Part shown: positions 25,299 through 33,363 of the stretch, one piece after another
Position numbering within the stretch: the stretch's first letter is position 1
How the letters are laid out: every line of letters begins with the position of its first letter
Notes under the pieces: model-generated
Seen by the model: the letters and a program-made list of their open reading frames with translations, nothing else
Told to the model about the DNA's origin: nothing
The model's database searches: none
DNA from: Ascidiaceihabitans sp.
GTDB taxonomy: Bacteria; Pseudomonadota; Alphaproteobacteria; Rhodobacterales; Rhodobacteraceae
DNA length: 64,000 bases
Direction: 5' to 3'
Assembly (NCBI GenBank): GCA_028825475.1
Contig: JAPKAB010000005.1
Span: forward strand, 62,001-126,000
Program-made: the position numbers and the translations under genes

Positions 25299-26876
25299 AT
25301 GGCAAAAATCGCCTACATACTATTATGTCACAAAGATCCTGAGGCTATTATCAAGCAGGCTCAGCGGTTAACTGCGACTGGTGATTACATATCGATCCAT
25401 TTCGATGCGAGCGCGAATCCCAAATCCTTTGAGCAAATCAAATCAGCTTTGGCTGAAAACGATAACGTCACATATGCCCACAAACGCATTCGATGCGGTT
25501 GGGGCGAATGGTCCTTGGTCGAAGCCACGCTTTATGCCGTTGAATCCGCAGTCGAAGCATTTCCACGTGCAACGCATTTTTATATGTTATCAGGCGATTG
25601 CATGCCGATTAAGTCGGCTGAATACATCCACAGCTTTCTTGATGATAACGACGCAGACTTTATCGAGAGCTTTGATTATTTCGAAAGCGACTGGATCAAG
25701 ACAGGCATGAAAGAAGAGCGGCTGATCTATCGCCATTTCTTTAACGAGCGCACCCAACAATGGCTTTTCAACACCAGTTTTCGCCTTCAACAACGTTTTG
25801 GCCTGACCCGCAAAATTCCCCACGACATTCAGGTTCAGATTGGCAGTCAGTGGTGGTGCCTACGCAGGCGTACCGTTAAATGGGTTCTAGATTTCACCCG
25901 TCAGCGCAAAGACGTCATGCGATTTTTCCGAACCACGTGGATTCCGGACGAGACATTCTTCCAAACCATCGTACGCCATGTTGTGCCAGAGACCGAAATC
26001 CGCACCCGGACGCTGACGTTCTTGCTGTTCTCAGACTACGGGATGCCCATTACGTTTTATGACGATCACTATGATTTGCTACTGTCTCAAGATTTCATCT
26101 TTGCGCGCAAAATCAGCCCCGAAGCCGACAACCTGAAACGTCGCCTTGGCCTGTTGTACGCTGCAGACGGTGTACGGTTTGATATTTCGAACGAAGGCTG
26201 GGGACTGTTCAAATTTCTATCGGGACGTGGCCGTATTGGTCGACGGTTCTCGACCCGCTTTTGGGAAACCGAAAGTACATTGGGGCGTGAACGCGAACTG
26301 CTTATATTGGTGTGCAAAAAATGGCACGTGGCCAAGCGGGTTCTTGAACGCATCCGCCAAGTGACCAATGTGCCAGCCATAGAATATCTGTTCAGCGAAG
26401 AAAGCACGCAACTTCCAGACTTAGGCGGCATTCAAAAGACGTTAGGCAAACGCCACCGTCACCGCCGCGCTTTGATGCGGATGCTGTTCGATTACTATGA
26501 GACCGATCGCTTGGTCGTCTGCATGGACCCTGGTGATTTGGACCTGTTGCAGGACTTTGAAAGCGACCGCTCAAATACGCGCGTGCTGGAAATCCATTGC
26601 GAATTTTCCGAAGAATATATGATTGGCCACGCGATGCGGGTCGGATTAGCAGGGGATCATACGTCAAACGAAACGTTTGCACGTTTATTGCCTACAATTC
26701 GCAATGACATGAATTTCGAAAGCGATGCACTGCGCGACGCAGGATTTGAAAATCTGCATCGCATGCGTGAGTCATCCAGCATTGAAGAGAACACCGCTGA
26801 GTTGGCGGATTTCTTGTCTATTCCAGAAGACGATGCACGAAAAATTGTCGAAGCAGATTACATCTTCTCCGACTAA
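25299..26876 (+). CDS. GT14 (core-2/I-branching type) glycosyltransferase with DUF5928-like C-terminus
   Basis: A protein of 525 residues. The first 260 residues match the Branch/GT14 fold: KIAYILLCHKDPEAI, IRCGWGEWSLVEATLYAVES and THFYMLSGDCMPIKSAEYI. These enzymes add beta-1,6-linked N-acetylglucosamine or xylose. The C-terminal half (about 350-525) is a separate conserved region of unknown function that I recall as DUF5928 in rhodobacterial proteins. It has no signal peptide. It diverges from the frameshifted sulfotransferase with 146 bases between the starts, so both may decorate the same surface glycan. Confidence 0.83.
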   Translation: MAKIAYILLCHKDPEAIIKQAQRLTATGDYISIHFDASANPKSFEQIKSALAENDNVTYAHKRIRCGWGEWSLVEATLYAVESAVEAFPRATHFYMLSGDCMPIKSAEYIHSFLDDNDADFIESFDYFESDWIKTGMKEERLIYRHFFNERTQQWLFNTSFRLQQRFGLTRKIPHDIQVQIGSQWWCLRRRTVKWVLDFTRQRKDVMRFFRTTWIPDETFFQTIVRHVVPETEIRTRTLTFLLFSDYGMPITFYDDHYDLLLSQDFIFARKISPEADNLKRRLGLLYAADGVRFDISNEGWGLFKFLSGRGRIGRRFSTRFWETESTLGRERELLILVCKKWHVAKRVLERIRQVTNVPAIEYLFSEESTQLPDLGGIQKTLGKRHRHRRALMRMLFDYYETDRLVVCMDPGDLDLLQDFESDRSNTRVLEIHCEFSEEYMIGHAMRVGLAGDHTSNETFARLLPTIRNDMNFESDALRDAGFENLHRMRESSSIEENTAELADFLSIPEDDARKIVEADYIFSD

Positions 26877-26883
26877 TCTTTGC

Positions 26884-27534
26884 CTACTTAGCGCGCCATG
26901 AATTCAGCCAGCCCTTTAGACGGCCATGGCCACCCTCAACCGCATCACCTGCGGCTTCCCAGTTGTCTTGAATTTCCTCAAGTGTGGGATCGATCCGCGC
27001 CATGCGGAAACGACGCCAGCGCACAAAGATGAAATAGCTGACGGCAGCGAACAGCGTCAAAATCAGGATGTTCAGGATCGGCCAGCCCTTGGACGCATTC
27101 GGCCCATCGACCACTTTCACAGAAATCGCATTTGGGAAGATCGACAGAAATTCATTGCGCCAGCCATAGTGTTTGATCATCGCATACTGCGGTGCCTCAG
27201 CCGCTGATTTCAGATCGCTGGCTTCGGCTTGCAGGTTCGTTGTGTCGAACTTGAAATACGGCGGCCAACCCCAACCTGTATCCTCATTGCGGTACACCAT
27301 CACATCGCCGCTTTTCGCCAGCTTGGTTTGGATAAAGAAGATATCGCGGTTCACAGCCGTGCCCGCATTGCCCGTATCGGCAGAGGCCCAAAAGATCGAG
27401 TTCTCACCGAAATCAATCCGCTTCTCATAGGTATCGGTAATCCGCACGATGTCCTTTTGGGGCAGCGTGTAATGAAAGAACGCCGCAACAAACGTCCAGA
27501 ATGTGATGATCAGGAACCACTTGATATAGGTCAT
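26884..27534 (-). CDS. DUF1523 family membrane protein
   Basis: A protein of 216 residues: an N-terminal membrane helix (WFLIITFWTFVAAFFHYTLP), a periplasmic domain with KDIVRITDTYEKRIDFGENSI, GWGWPPYFKFDTTNLQAEA and HYGWRNEFLSIFPNA, a second helix at about 152-172, and a cytoplasmic tail. These blocks are those of DUF1523, known mainly from Rhodobacterales and without assigned function. It is the last gene of the minus-strand cluster that begins at 34440. It follows a two-helix membrane gene by 12 bases and converges on the GT14 gene with seven bases between the stops. Confidence 0.83.
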   Translation of the reverse strand: MTYIKWFLIITFWTFVAAFFHYTLPQKDIVRITDTYEKRIDFGENSIFWASADTGNAGTAVNRDIFFIQTKLAKSGDVMVYRNEDTGWGWPPYFKFDTTNLQAEASDLKSAAEAPQYAMIKHYGWRNEFLSIFPNAISVKVVDGPNASKGWPILNILILTLFAAVSYFIFVRWRRFRMARIDPTLEEIQDNWEAAGDAVEGGHGRLKGWLNSWRAK

Positions 27535-27546
27535 GTCTGTGCCCCC

Positions 27547-27828
27547 TTAGGCAAAATTCGTAAGATAAATGATGACGGCAACCAGCACCGTCGGAATGAT
27601 ATAAACGCCCAAGATCAGTTTACGACGCACAGAGCCATCGTATTCTTCAAGGCCCTCTCGAATGTAGTCATCGCGATCACCGCCCTTTGCGGCATCGTCC
27701 ATCTGCTCAAGGTTCCACTGCGCCTTCAGCTTTCCACGGCGCACAGCGCGGGAATAGAACGACAGGCACACATAAACGATCGTCAATACGATAAAGCCCA
27801 TAACCAACAGGCGTGCGAGTGCAAACAT
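27547..27828 (-). CDS. Small two-helix membrane protein of the DUF6638/DUF1523 cluster
   Basis: A protein of 93 residues with an N-terminal helix (LLVMGFIVLTIVYVCLSFYS), a charged 45-residue loop (RRGKLKAQWNLEQMDD...REGLEEYDGSVRRK) and a second helix (LILGVYIIPTVLVAVIIYL). No characterised family is recognised. It starts directly before the DUF6638 stop (adjacent, 0-base gap), so it is surely cotranslated. The layout suggests a membrane adaptor for the soluble proteins of the cluster, but that is inference. Confidence 0.78.
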   Translation of the reverse strand: MFALARLLVMGFIVLTIVYVCLSFYSRAVRRGKLKAQWNLEQMDDAAKGGDRDDYIREGLEEYDGSVRRKLILGVYIIPTVLVAVIIYLTNFA

Positions 27829-29175
27829 CTAACGTCTCCTAACAGCGCCCCAAGGGCCAACACGTGCGATCAAATCTTCCTTCGCTTGATCGGTGTCCAT
27901 TTCCATACTGGCCTCATGGCCAAACAGTGCAGCACGCGCACCCGCCTTGTCCACTTGGTACTCGCGCTCAAGGAAACGCGCAACATAGTCTTTTTTCGTC
28001 TCGGGCCAGCCTGCGTAAGTGGTGTAAAACAGCTCCTTGTGGCAGATGAACAACTGGCGAATGTCGGCCATGCACAATTGCGCCAGCAACATATTCACCA
28101 ATCCGCTGTCGCCATGTTCCGCCGCCCGCAGCGTATAAAAATACGCAGGGTGATCGGACGTGATTGTGGGCCACGCGCCCCCATGTTCGGCCCATGCCAC
28201 CAGCTTGCTCAGGGCGGTATAACTCTCTGGCAAAAGATGCGCGTTTTCGCGGGCCAGACGGCGCATATCGCGGCGGCTGGTTTGGCTTAGATCGATGCCC
28301 TGATCCGCAATCGTGTCGATCAGGATAAAATCCATCTTTTGTTTCAGGATCGCAGCGCCATCAACGCCCCGCGCCTTCACAACGGGTTCGACCAGATCGT
28401 TGTACTCAAGAAACTTGGCGATGTGATTGCGTTGCTCAAGATCGAACACATATTTAATTGGCAGATCGCGTAATGCCTCTTTGGGACCAGATGAAATCAC
28501 CGCAGGATGATCAAGGCTTTGGAAAATATACACCCCGCCAAAATGCGCGGTCCAAAAGTTACCTTGCTTGAATTCCATCGTGTTTAGGCGCACCGGATTG
28601 CGCCGCACGTCGCCGGTTTCATTCGCCAGCGTAATCATGTCTGCAATCAACACATCATCGAACCACGCATCCTCGGCCTGCAAGAACGTATCGACCTTTT
28701 TGGCCAAAACGTTCGCGGATTGGACGGTGCCCATGGTCGTGTCCGCCTCTACCGTCACGGCGCGAATGTCGAACAGGCGCGCAGGTTTGGTGACGGCGTA
28801 GACCGAATTCACCAACTCCCCCGCCACCGCGTCGCGGGCGGTGAGGGCGAACAACTGCGCCTCGTTATCGTCAAAGAATTTGCGCAGGATTGTATGAGAG
28901 GTTGAGAATTTCGCGTTCAACAACGGGCTGCGTCTTTGTTCGGTGGAGAGCAGGATAAACTGACGGTTGACGCCTGCTTGGTTCAGGTATGCTGGATCAT
29001 TTAACTCCTCCCCGATCTCAGGCGCAAAGCCGGAAATATCGATGTGGAAATCGGTGAGTTTTGTGGTCTTTCCGGTGAGGTGTTTGAGCGCACGATTGTA
29101 GCGCTCGACCAAAGCGGGCGAGGAGACATGGAACAAGTTGCCAAACATGAGGCCGCGTTGGATGAGGCGTTTCAT
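27829..29175 (-). CDS. DUF6638 family protein
   Basis: A protein of 448 residues without signal peptide or membrane helix. The N-terminus MKRLIQRGLMFGNLFHVSSPALVERYNRAL and the central block FWTAHFGGVYIFQSLDHPA are what I recall of DUF6638, a family restricted largely to Rhodobacterales. No catalytic motif is evident. It lies in a fixed order with an AAA+ ATPase gene upstream and DUF1523 downstream, here separated from the ATPase gene by an AbiC-like gene that overlaps it by four bases. Function unknown. Confidence 0.75.
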   Translation of the reverse strand: MKRLIQRGLMFGNLFHVSSPALVERYNRALKHLTGKTTKLTDFHIDISGFAPEIGEELNDPAYLNQAGVNRQFILLSTEQRRSPLLNAKFSTSHTILRKFFDDNEAQLFALTARDAVAGELVNSVYAVTKPARLFDIRAVTVEADTTMGTVQSANVLAKKVDTFLQAEDAWFDDVLIADMITLANETGDVRRNPVRLNTMEFKQGNFWTAHFGGVYIFQSLDHPAVISSGPKEALRDLPIKYVFDLEQRNHIAKFLEYNDLVEPVVKARGVDGAAILKQKMDFILIDTIADQGIDLSQTSRRDMRRLARENAHLLPESYTALSKLVAWAEHGGAWPTITSDHPAYFYTLRAAEHGDSGLVNMLLAQLCMADIRQLFICHKELFYTTYAGWPETKKDYVARFLEREYQVDKAGARAALFGHEASMEMDTDQAKEDLIARVGPWGAVRRR

Positions 29176-30017
29176 AAGGGGTCACCGAAACACTCACTTG
29201 GCAACTCGTTCATATCACCTTGTTCATCCAATCGTTTTATCGGCAAGTTATCAAAGAAAGCAAATTTGGCTAAATATGGGACAAGTTTTTTTCCGGGTTC
29301 TGATAGCGAATTATAGAAAATAATTATCAGTTCATCATCTGAGAAAAGTGCACGAAAAAGCCTGCGGTGTACCAAAGTCGAATGGGCAGATTCATCAATC
29401 GCTCTAAGTGAGTTATGTAAAAATCGAAGATAGTGGCCTAGTAGAGAAGTATTTTTCGAAAATACCTCCGGATAATTCAAACGAGCACTTTTGCGGGAAC
29501 CATAGCCGAATGGCCTTAGTTCGGCTTCAAAATGCGAGAAACACCGCCGCCCAGCATGTGTTATATGTTCTTTCGCTCGTATTTCCATCGAGTTAACAAT
29601 GGAATTGTGTGTAGAAACTAGTTCAAAAAACAAGTTCTCAAACCTCTGTTGATCAAGGTGATCATTGGTTTTCTCATAAGCTTGTCTAGATAATTTGATT
29701 TCTTTTCGTTGTTCGGCTAGCTCATTCGATTGCAAAACAACGGTAACGATTATCCAAATAAATGCGAGCGTTCCTGCAAACCCTGCCAAAGTATCGCCAA
29801 TTTCATTGGGAGAAGCCGAAAAAAGATAAATCCACTTGCTTGGGCCATCTAAAAAGAATCCTGACACTGGAAAAAACATCGCAACTATGAATGACAATAT
29901 TACGGTCGCCGTTATAGAAACGCCGAATTGGACTGCTGTTGCGGCAGTAAGAAATCTACGCTTCAACCTTCGAGGGAAATGCAGATATGACGGTTTTTTA
30001 ACTTTTGAAAACCTCAC
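29172..30017 (-). CDS. Putative phage abortive infection protein (putAbiC type)
   Basis: A protein of 281 residues. Two membrane helices (about 30-52 and 78-96) are followed by a coiled segment and a soluble domain with three blocks typical of the putAbiC family: FENLFFELVSTHNSIVNSM (126-144), GHYLRFLHNSLRAID, and LFRALFSDDELIIIFYNSLS leading to AKFAFFDNLP near the C-terminus. Lactococcal AbiC, the namesake, stops phage multiplication by an unknown route. The gene is clearly A+T-richer than its neighbours. Its start overlaps the AAA+ stop and its stop overlaps the DUF6638 start region by four bases each, an unusually neat insertion. Family call fairly sure; a defence role here is inferred. 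Confidence 0.78.
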   Translation of the reverse strand: MRFSKVKKPSYLHFPRRLKRRFLTAATAVQFGVSITATVILSFIVAMFFPVSGFFLDGPSKWIYLFSASPNEIGDTLAGFAGTLAFIWIIVTVVLQSNELAEQRKEIKLSRQAYEKTNDHLDQQRFENLFFELVSTHNSIVNSMEIRAKEHITHAGRRCFSHFEAELRPFGYGSRKSARLNYPEVFSKNTSLLGHYLRFLHNSLRAIDESAHSTLVHRRLFRALFSDDELIIIFYNSLSEPGKKLVPYLAKFAFFDNLPIKRLDEQGDMNELPSECFGDPL

Positions 30018-31948
30018 CCCTCGCCCCCCAAATACCGCTTCTTCGCCTCTTCATTCCGTCCAAAGTCGCGCACCATATTGTCGATCGCCACCTCGTCCGA
30101 CTTATCCGCATAGCGGAACTCGGAATCCGCGTAGCGGTTGATCTCTTGCACGACCATGTCCACCGTGATCGGTTGGCGCAGCTCGGATATCATCCCCTTC
30201 TTCGTGTCATAGTCTTTGAACAGGAACAGATCGGGTTCTTCCATCCATTCATCGGGCAATTCAAAATCCATCGCCCGCACTTTAACCGCGTCGGTGATGT
30301 TCTTGATCGCGCGGCCTGTGAACCGGTCATCCGCCTCCTGAATGCCCTTTAGGTAGGTGCCCAGTTTCGCAATCGTGTCAAAGCCGCCGATCTGTTCAGA
30401 TACTTCATCGAACACTTTAATCAGCCCCTCCTCGTGTGGTCGCGCGTGCCCCTCGAACGACGCGGCGACGGCGGTTTTGATTTCCTGTGCGCTGAACACA
30501 TCATGCGCGCCAGTCAGGATATCGTGGTTCTTGCCCATCAGCAGGTAAAGGATATCGATGTAGTCTTCGCGCGTCTGTGGCCCGTCGACCAAGAACCGCG
30601 CTCCGGCCCGTTGGCGCAAGGCATCATCGACGTTTTCGGGGTAGTTCGAGAACATGCCAAACGTGCAATTGCCGCGCACAACGGTGTTGGCTCCCGCAAA
30701 ACTTTCCATCAGCACAGCGGTGATTTCAAGCTGGCCTGCCGATGATTGTCTGTCGCCACGTTTGCCCGCCAGTTGGTCGATGTCGTCGATGGTGCCAAAG
30801 CCGATAACGGATGGATCAAGCACGTTGTTGATAAAGGCCTTGGCGTTTTGGCCCGACTTGCCCTGATAGCTGTCGATGTTGTCGGTGCTTAGGTTTTGAT
30901 AGCGGAAGGGGTAGCCCGCGGTGGCGCAATAGTCATGCACCATCCCCGCCATCATCTGGATCAGCGTGGTCTTGCCCGTCCCCGGTTTGCCGTCGCCCAT
31001 AAAGGTAAAGATAAAGCCACCAAGTTCGGCGAAAGGGTTCAGCTTGCGATCAAAGTCATAGGCCATCAGCATCTTGGACAGCTTCATCGCTTGGTACTTG
31101 GCGATGTGGTTGCCGACCACCTCATTGGGCTTTTTGAACGCCATGGTGAGGGTTGTGGATTTGGCTTTGGACGCGGGAGAGAAACCAGCCACCGCGAAAT
31201 CATCCGCCTCAACGCGCCATTTGGTATTGGTGAACGGCTCAAGGCGCGGGGCGGATTGGGCACGCAGCGCGACCTTCTCCATCAGCGCCTCGGCAAAGCC
31301 GGTGACAGTGGCGACAAGGCGGGGATCGTCCTGCGCATGTTTGGCAATATCTTGATCCAGCTCCCACAAGGCACCGTGCAATGCGGCTTGGCCATTGTCG
31401 GTCAATATCTCCTCCACATCGCCCAACTCAACCGATGCTTCTGAGGCATGGGAAGACAGCAAATAAGAGGTCGCATTGCCAAAGACATAGAGACTAATCA
31501 GGGCTTCTGCCGCCAACAGCTCAGAAAACTCGGCCTTGCGATTGCTGGCCAACGACCCTTCCAAATTCGCGCGTTTCAAATCACCCAAACCAGACATCTC
31601 GGCATAATTCTCAGCCACCGCCAACGCGATAGACAAGGCACGGCGCACGGCGTTCATAACGGTCGCCTGCAGTGGTGAAATCAGCGCATCGCCCGCATCA
31701 GCCCCCTCAATCCGCGCCATCAATTGCACAGATCCAGACGCCGCAGTACGGCGCGTCACCAACCCCGGTGTGGTTGAACGAAACCGACGTCGGGTGCCAA
31801 TTCCAGATGATTTCTCAACGGCCGCTTCAACAGCCGCCATACCAATACGCGGCGCGTGATCAAACCCCTGCAACATGGCCAAAGCCATCGCATAATGCTT
31901 AACAATATCGCCCTCAATAAGCTCCATTTGATCTGACGTCTGGCTCAT
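30014..31948 (-). CDS. AAA+ family ATPase (MoxR-like)
   Basis: A protein of 644 residues. The first 270 residues are helical and of unknown fold. The ATPase module has Walker A GDGKPGTGKTT (Gly323-Thr327 region), Walker B as IGFGTIDDID (382-391), sensor-1 Asn in GMFSNYPE (about 435) and a candidate arginine finger in ALRQRAGARF (445-451). The pattern is that of MoxR-like chaperone ATPases that remodel protein complexes. It is the motor of the uncharacterised cluster; likely clients are the coiled-coil, 369-residue and DUF6638 products, though this is inference. A 76-base gap with a repeat element precedes it. Confidence 0.86.
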   Translation of the reverse strand: MSQTSDQMELIEGDIVKHYAMALAMLQGFDHAPRIGMAAVEAAVEKSSGIGTRRRFRSTTPGLVTRRTAASGSVQLMARIEGADAGDALISPLQATVMNAVRRALSIALAVAENYAEMSGLGDLKRANLEGSLASNRKAEFSELLAAEALISLYVFGNATSYLLSSHASEASVELGDVEEILTDNGQAALHGALWELDQDIAKHAQDDPRLVATVTGFAEALMEKVALRAQSAPRLEPFTNTKWRVEADDFAVAGFSPASKAKSTTLTMAFKKPNEVVGNHIAKYQAMKLSKMLMAYDFDRKLNPFAELGGFIFTFMGDGKPGTGKTTLIQMMAGMVHDYCATAGYPFRYQNLSTDNIDSYQGKSGQNAKAFINNVLDPSVIGFGTIDDIDQLAGKRGDRQSSAGQLEITAVLMESFAGANTVVRGNCTFGMFSNYPENVDDALRQRAGARFLVDGPQTREDYIDILYLLMGKNHDILTGAHDVFSAQEIKTAVAASFEGHARPHEEGLIKVFDEVSEQIGGFDTIAKLGTYLKGIQEADDRFTGRAIKNITDAVKVRAMDFELPDEWMEEPDLFLFKDYDTKKGMISELRQPITVDMVVQEINRYADSEFRYADKSDEVAIDNMVRDFGRNEEAKKRYLGGEG

Positions 31949-31967
31949 CGCATTGGCTCCTTCAAAA

Positions 31968-32003
31968 TATCTTCATCTTACAAAATAAACTCCCCCCGGA
32001 GGG
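31968..32003 (-). repeat. Dispersed 3'-end element (GAGTTTATTT / AAGATGAAGAT), copy 1
   Basis: Read on minus, a short CTCC/GGAG hairpin is followed by GAGTTTATTTTG, then TAAGATGAAGAT. It lies after the stop of the 369-residue protein gene. A close copy follows the acyl-CoA ligase gene at 62199-62235, in the same position and direction relative to its gene. The hairpin plus T-rich tail could act as a weak terminator. Confidence 0.65.
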
Positions 32004-32024
32004 TCGATCACATCCCGCGCAACC

Positions 32025-33134
32025 TCAATATCGCAGCACACGTCCCTGAGGGCTGACCACAAATTGACGCACTGATGCAAACCCCGGTGGGTCCATCTCT
32101 TCCAACACCTGATAGGGGCGCTGCGGTAAAATTATGCTGCGCTCCATACGTGTCGCGCCCATCTCAGCCCCGCGACCCGTGAAGGGATCAAGTGCAAAGA
32201 CCTCACGCTCTACGGTCGAAAACCAACCGTCACGTTCTTCAATCACCCGTTCGCTTTGCAGCTGTTCTTCGGTCCAGACCAGCGCCCAATCTTGACCCTC
32301 GGGTGCACGCGCCTCCGACAGAACTTGCGACAAAGGCCCCGGCTGTTTCGTATAGGCATTCGAATACATCGGCCCCACATGAAAGCGGCGCAAACTCTTT
32401 GGGTGTAGATCATCGAAATCTTCGTCAAAACCTTTGGCAATCGTCACCAACTTTAACCCACCCAAGGCCTGTGCAATCAAATGGGCCTGCACCTCTGGCC
32501 AACGCCGTTGATCTTTAGGCAAGGCGACCTTCCCACTGTCTTCTAGCTCCATCATATAGATCACCGGCAGGTTGAACTGGCTGTCATAAACGGCCCAATG
32601 CAGCAAAAATTTGCGGCGATCGCCTACATTTTCAAGCCATGTGACTTCAGGATCATTACGCGCCCAAAACAGATCACCTTTTAAAAGTTCTTCGTAATAC
32701 AGCCTCTGTGACAACGCGAATTGCAACTTGGTTGGCACCTTGCGTTCGCCCAAGATCACACCGACCATTTCAGACTTCAGCTGATCCTCCGGCGGCATTT
32801 GATCTAAATGACGCGCTGCTTGTTGCGCATCATTGGCCATCGTTATGACCTCTTCCGCCACAGGAAAACCACTGTAACGCTCGTCAATATCGAGGGTTCC
32901 AAAATGCCGGCCGGTGTCGCGGCCAACCAGCAGATATTTGTAGCTAAGCGCGCGGAAGGTGAAGGTGAGCGCTGAGGCATAGCGCGTCAGGATTTTCACT
33001 TCGTCACGGCGCAACTGGCCTTCTGCTTCCATCACGCCAGCGACGCGGACCATGTGGGCCATGATGCCTTCGAACTTGCGGAAATAGCGACGCGACGCGA
33101 ATAGGTCGGTGAGGCTTGCGTTTTGGCTATCCAC
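32025..33134 (-). CDS. Uncharacterised cytoplasmic protein of the AAA+ cluster
   Basis: A protein of 369 residues with no signal peptide, no membrane helix and no motif I recognise. The N-terminal 60 residues are helical (YFRKFEGIMAHMVRVAGVME, LRRDEVKILTRYASALTFTF). The remainder mixes strand and helix and contains aromatic-rich stretches such as LFWARNDPEVTWLENVGDRR. It overlaps the small membrane protein gene upstream by eight bases and is followed by the AAA+ gene. It probably works with that ATPase, on context alone. Confidence 0.78.
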   Translation of the reverse strand: MDSQNASLTDLFASRRYFRKFEGIMAHMVRVAGVMEAEGQLRRDEVKILTRYASALTFTFRALSYKYLLVGRDTGRHFGTLDIDERYSGFPVAEEVITMANDAQQAARHLDQMPPEDQLKSEMVGVILGERKVPTKLQFALSQRLYYEELLKGDLFWARNDPEVTWLENVGDRRKFLLHWAVYDSQFNLPVIYMMELEDSGKVALPKDQRRWPEVQAHLIAQALGGLKLVTIAKGFDEDFDDLHPKSLRRFHVGPMYSNAYTKQPGPLSQVLSEARAPEGQDWALVWTEEQLQSERVIEERDGWFSTVEREVFALDPFTGRGAEMGATRMERSIILPQRPYQVLEEMDPPGFASVRQFVVSPQGRVLRY

Positions 33135-33360
33135 GTTCGAACCACATCTCTAGAATCTTAAGCGGTGCAGCAATTAATAAAAAGGTGACACCCAAGGTAA
33201 AGAAAGCCAAAAGAGGTTGGCCAAGTTCATAGAGCGCAAAAGCACCAATTCGGTTAATCCATTCAATAGACGAATCTATTAGTTTAGTGGCGAAAAGGAT
33301 CATTGATCCGCTCAATACAAATGCCAACCCGATCCAATAGAATAATTTTCCGATGTACAA
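33127..33360 (-). CDS. Small two-helix membrane protein of the AAA+ cluster
   Basis: A protein of 77 residues: one helix at about 5-28 (LFYWIGLAFVLSGSMILFAT), a short amphipathic stretch (DSSIEWINRIGAFALYELG) and a second helix (PLLAFFTLGVTFLLIAAPLK). It overlaps the next gene by eight bases and follows the coiled-coil gene by three. It is A+T-richer than its neighbours. No family recognised. Its position between soluble partners suggests a membrane anchor. Confidence 0.75.
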   Translation of the reverse strand: MYIGKLFYWIGLAFVLSGSMILFATKLIDSSIEWINRIGAFALYELGQPLLAFFTLGVTFLLIAAPLKILEMWFERG

Positions 33361-33363
33361 AAC

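Noticed and set aside
27229..28290. 353-codon plus-strand frame opposite the DUF1523/DUF6638 genes
   Set aside because: Long but antisense to well-supported genes, with no domain likeness and His/Arg/Gln-rich composition typical of shadow frames.
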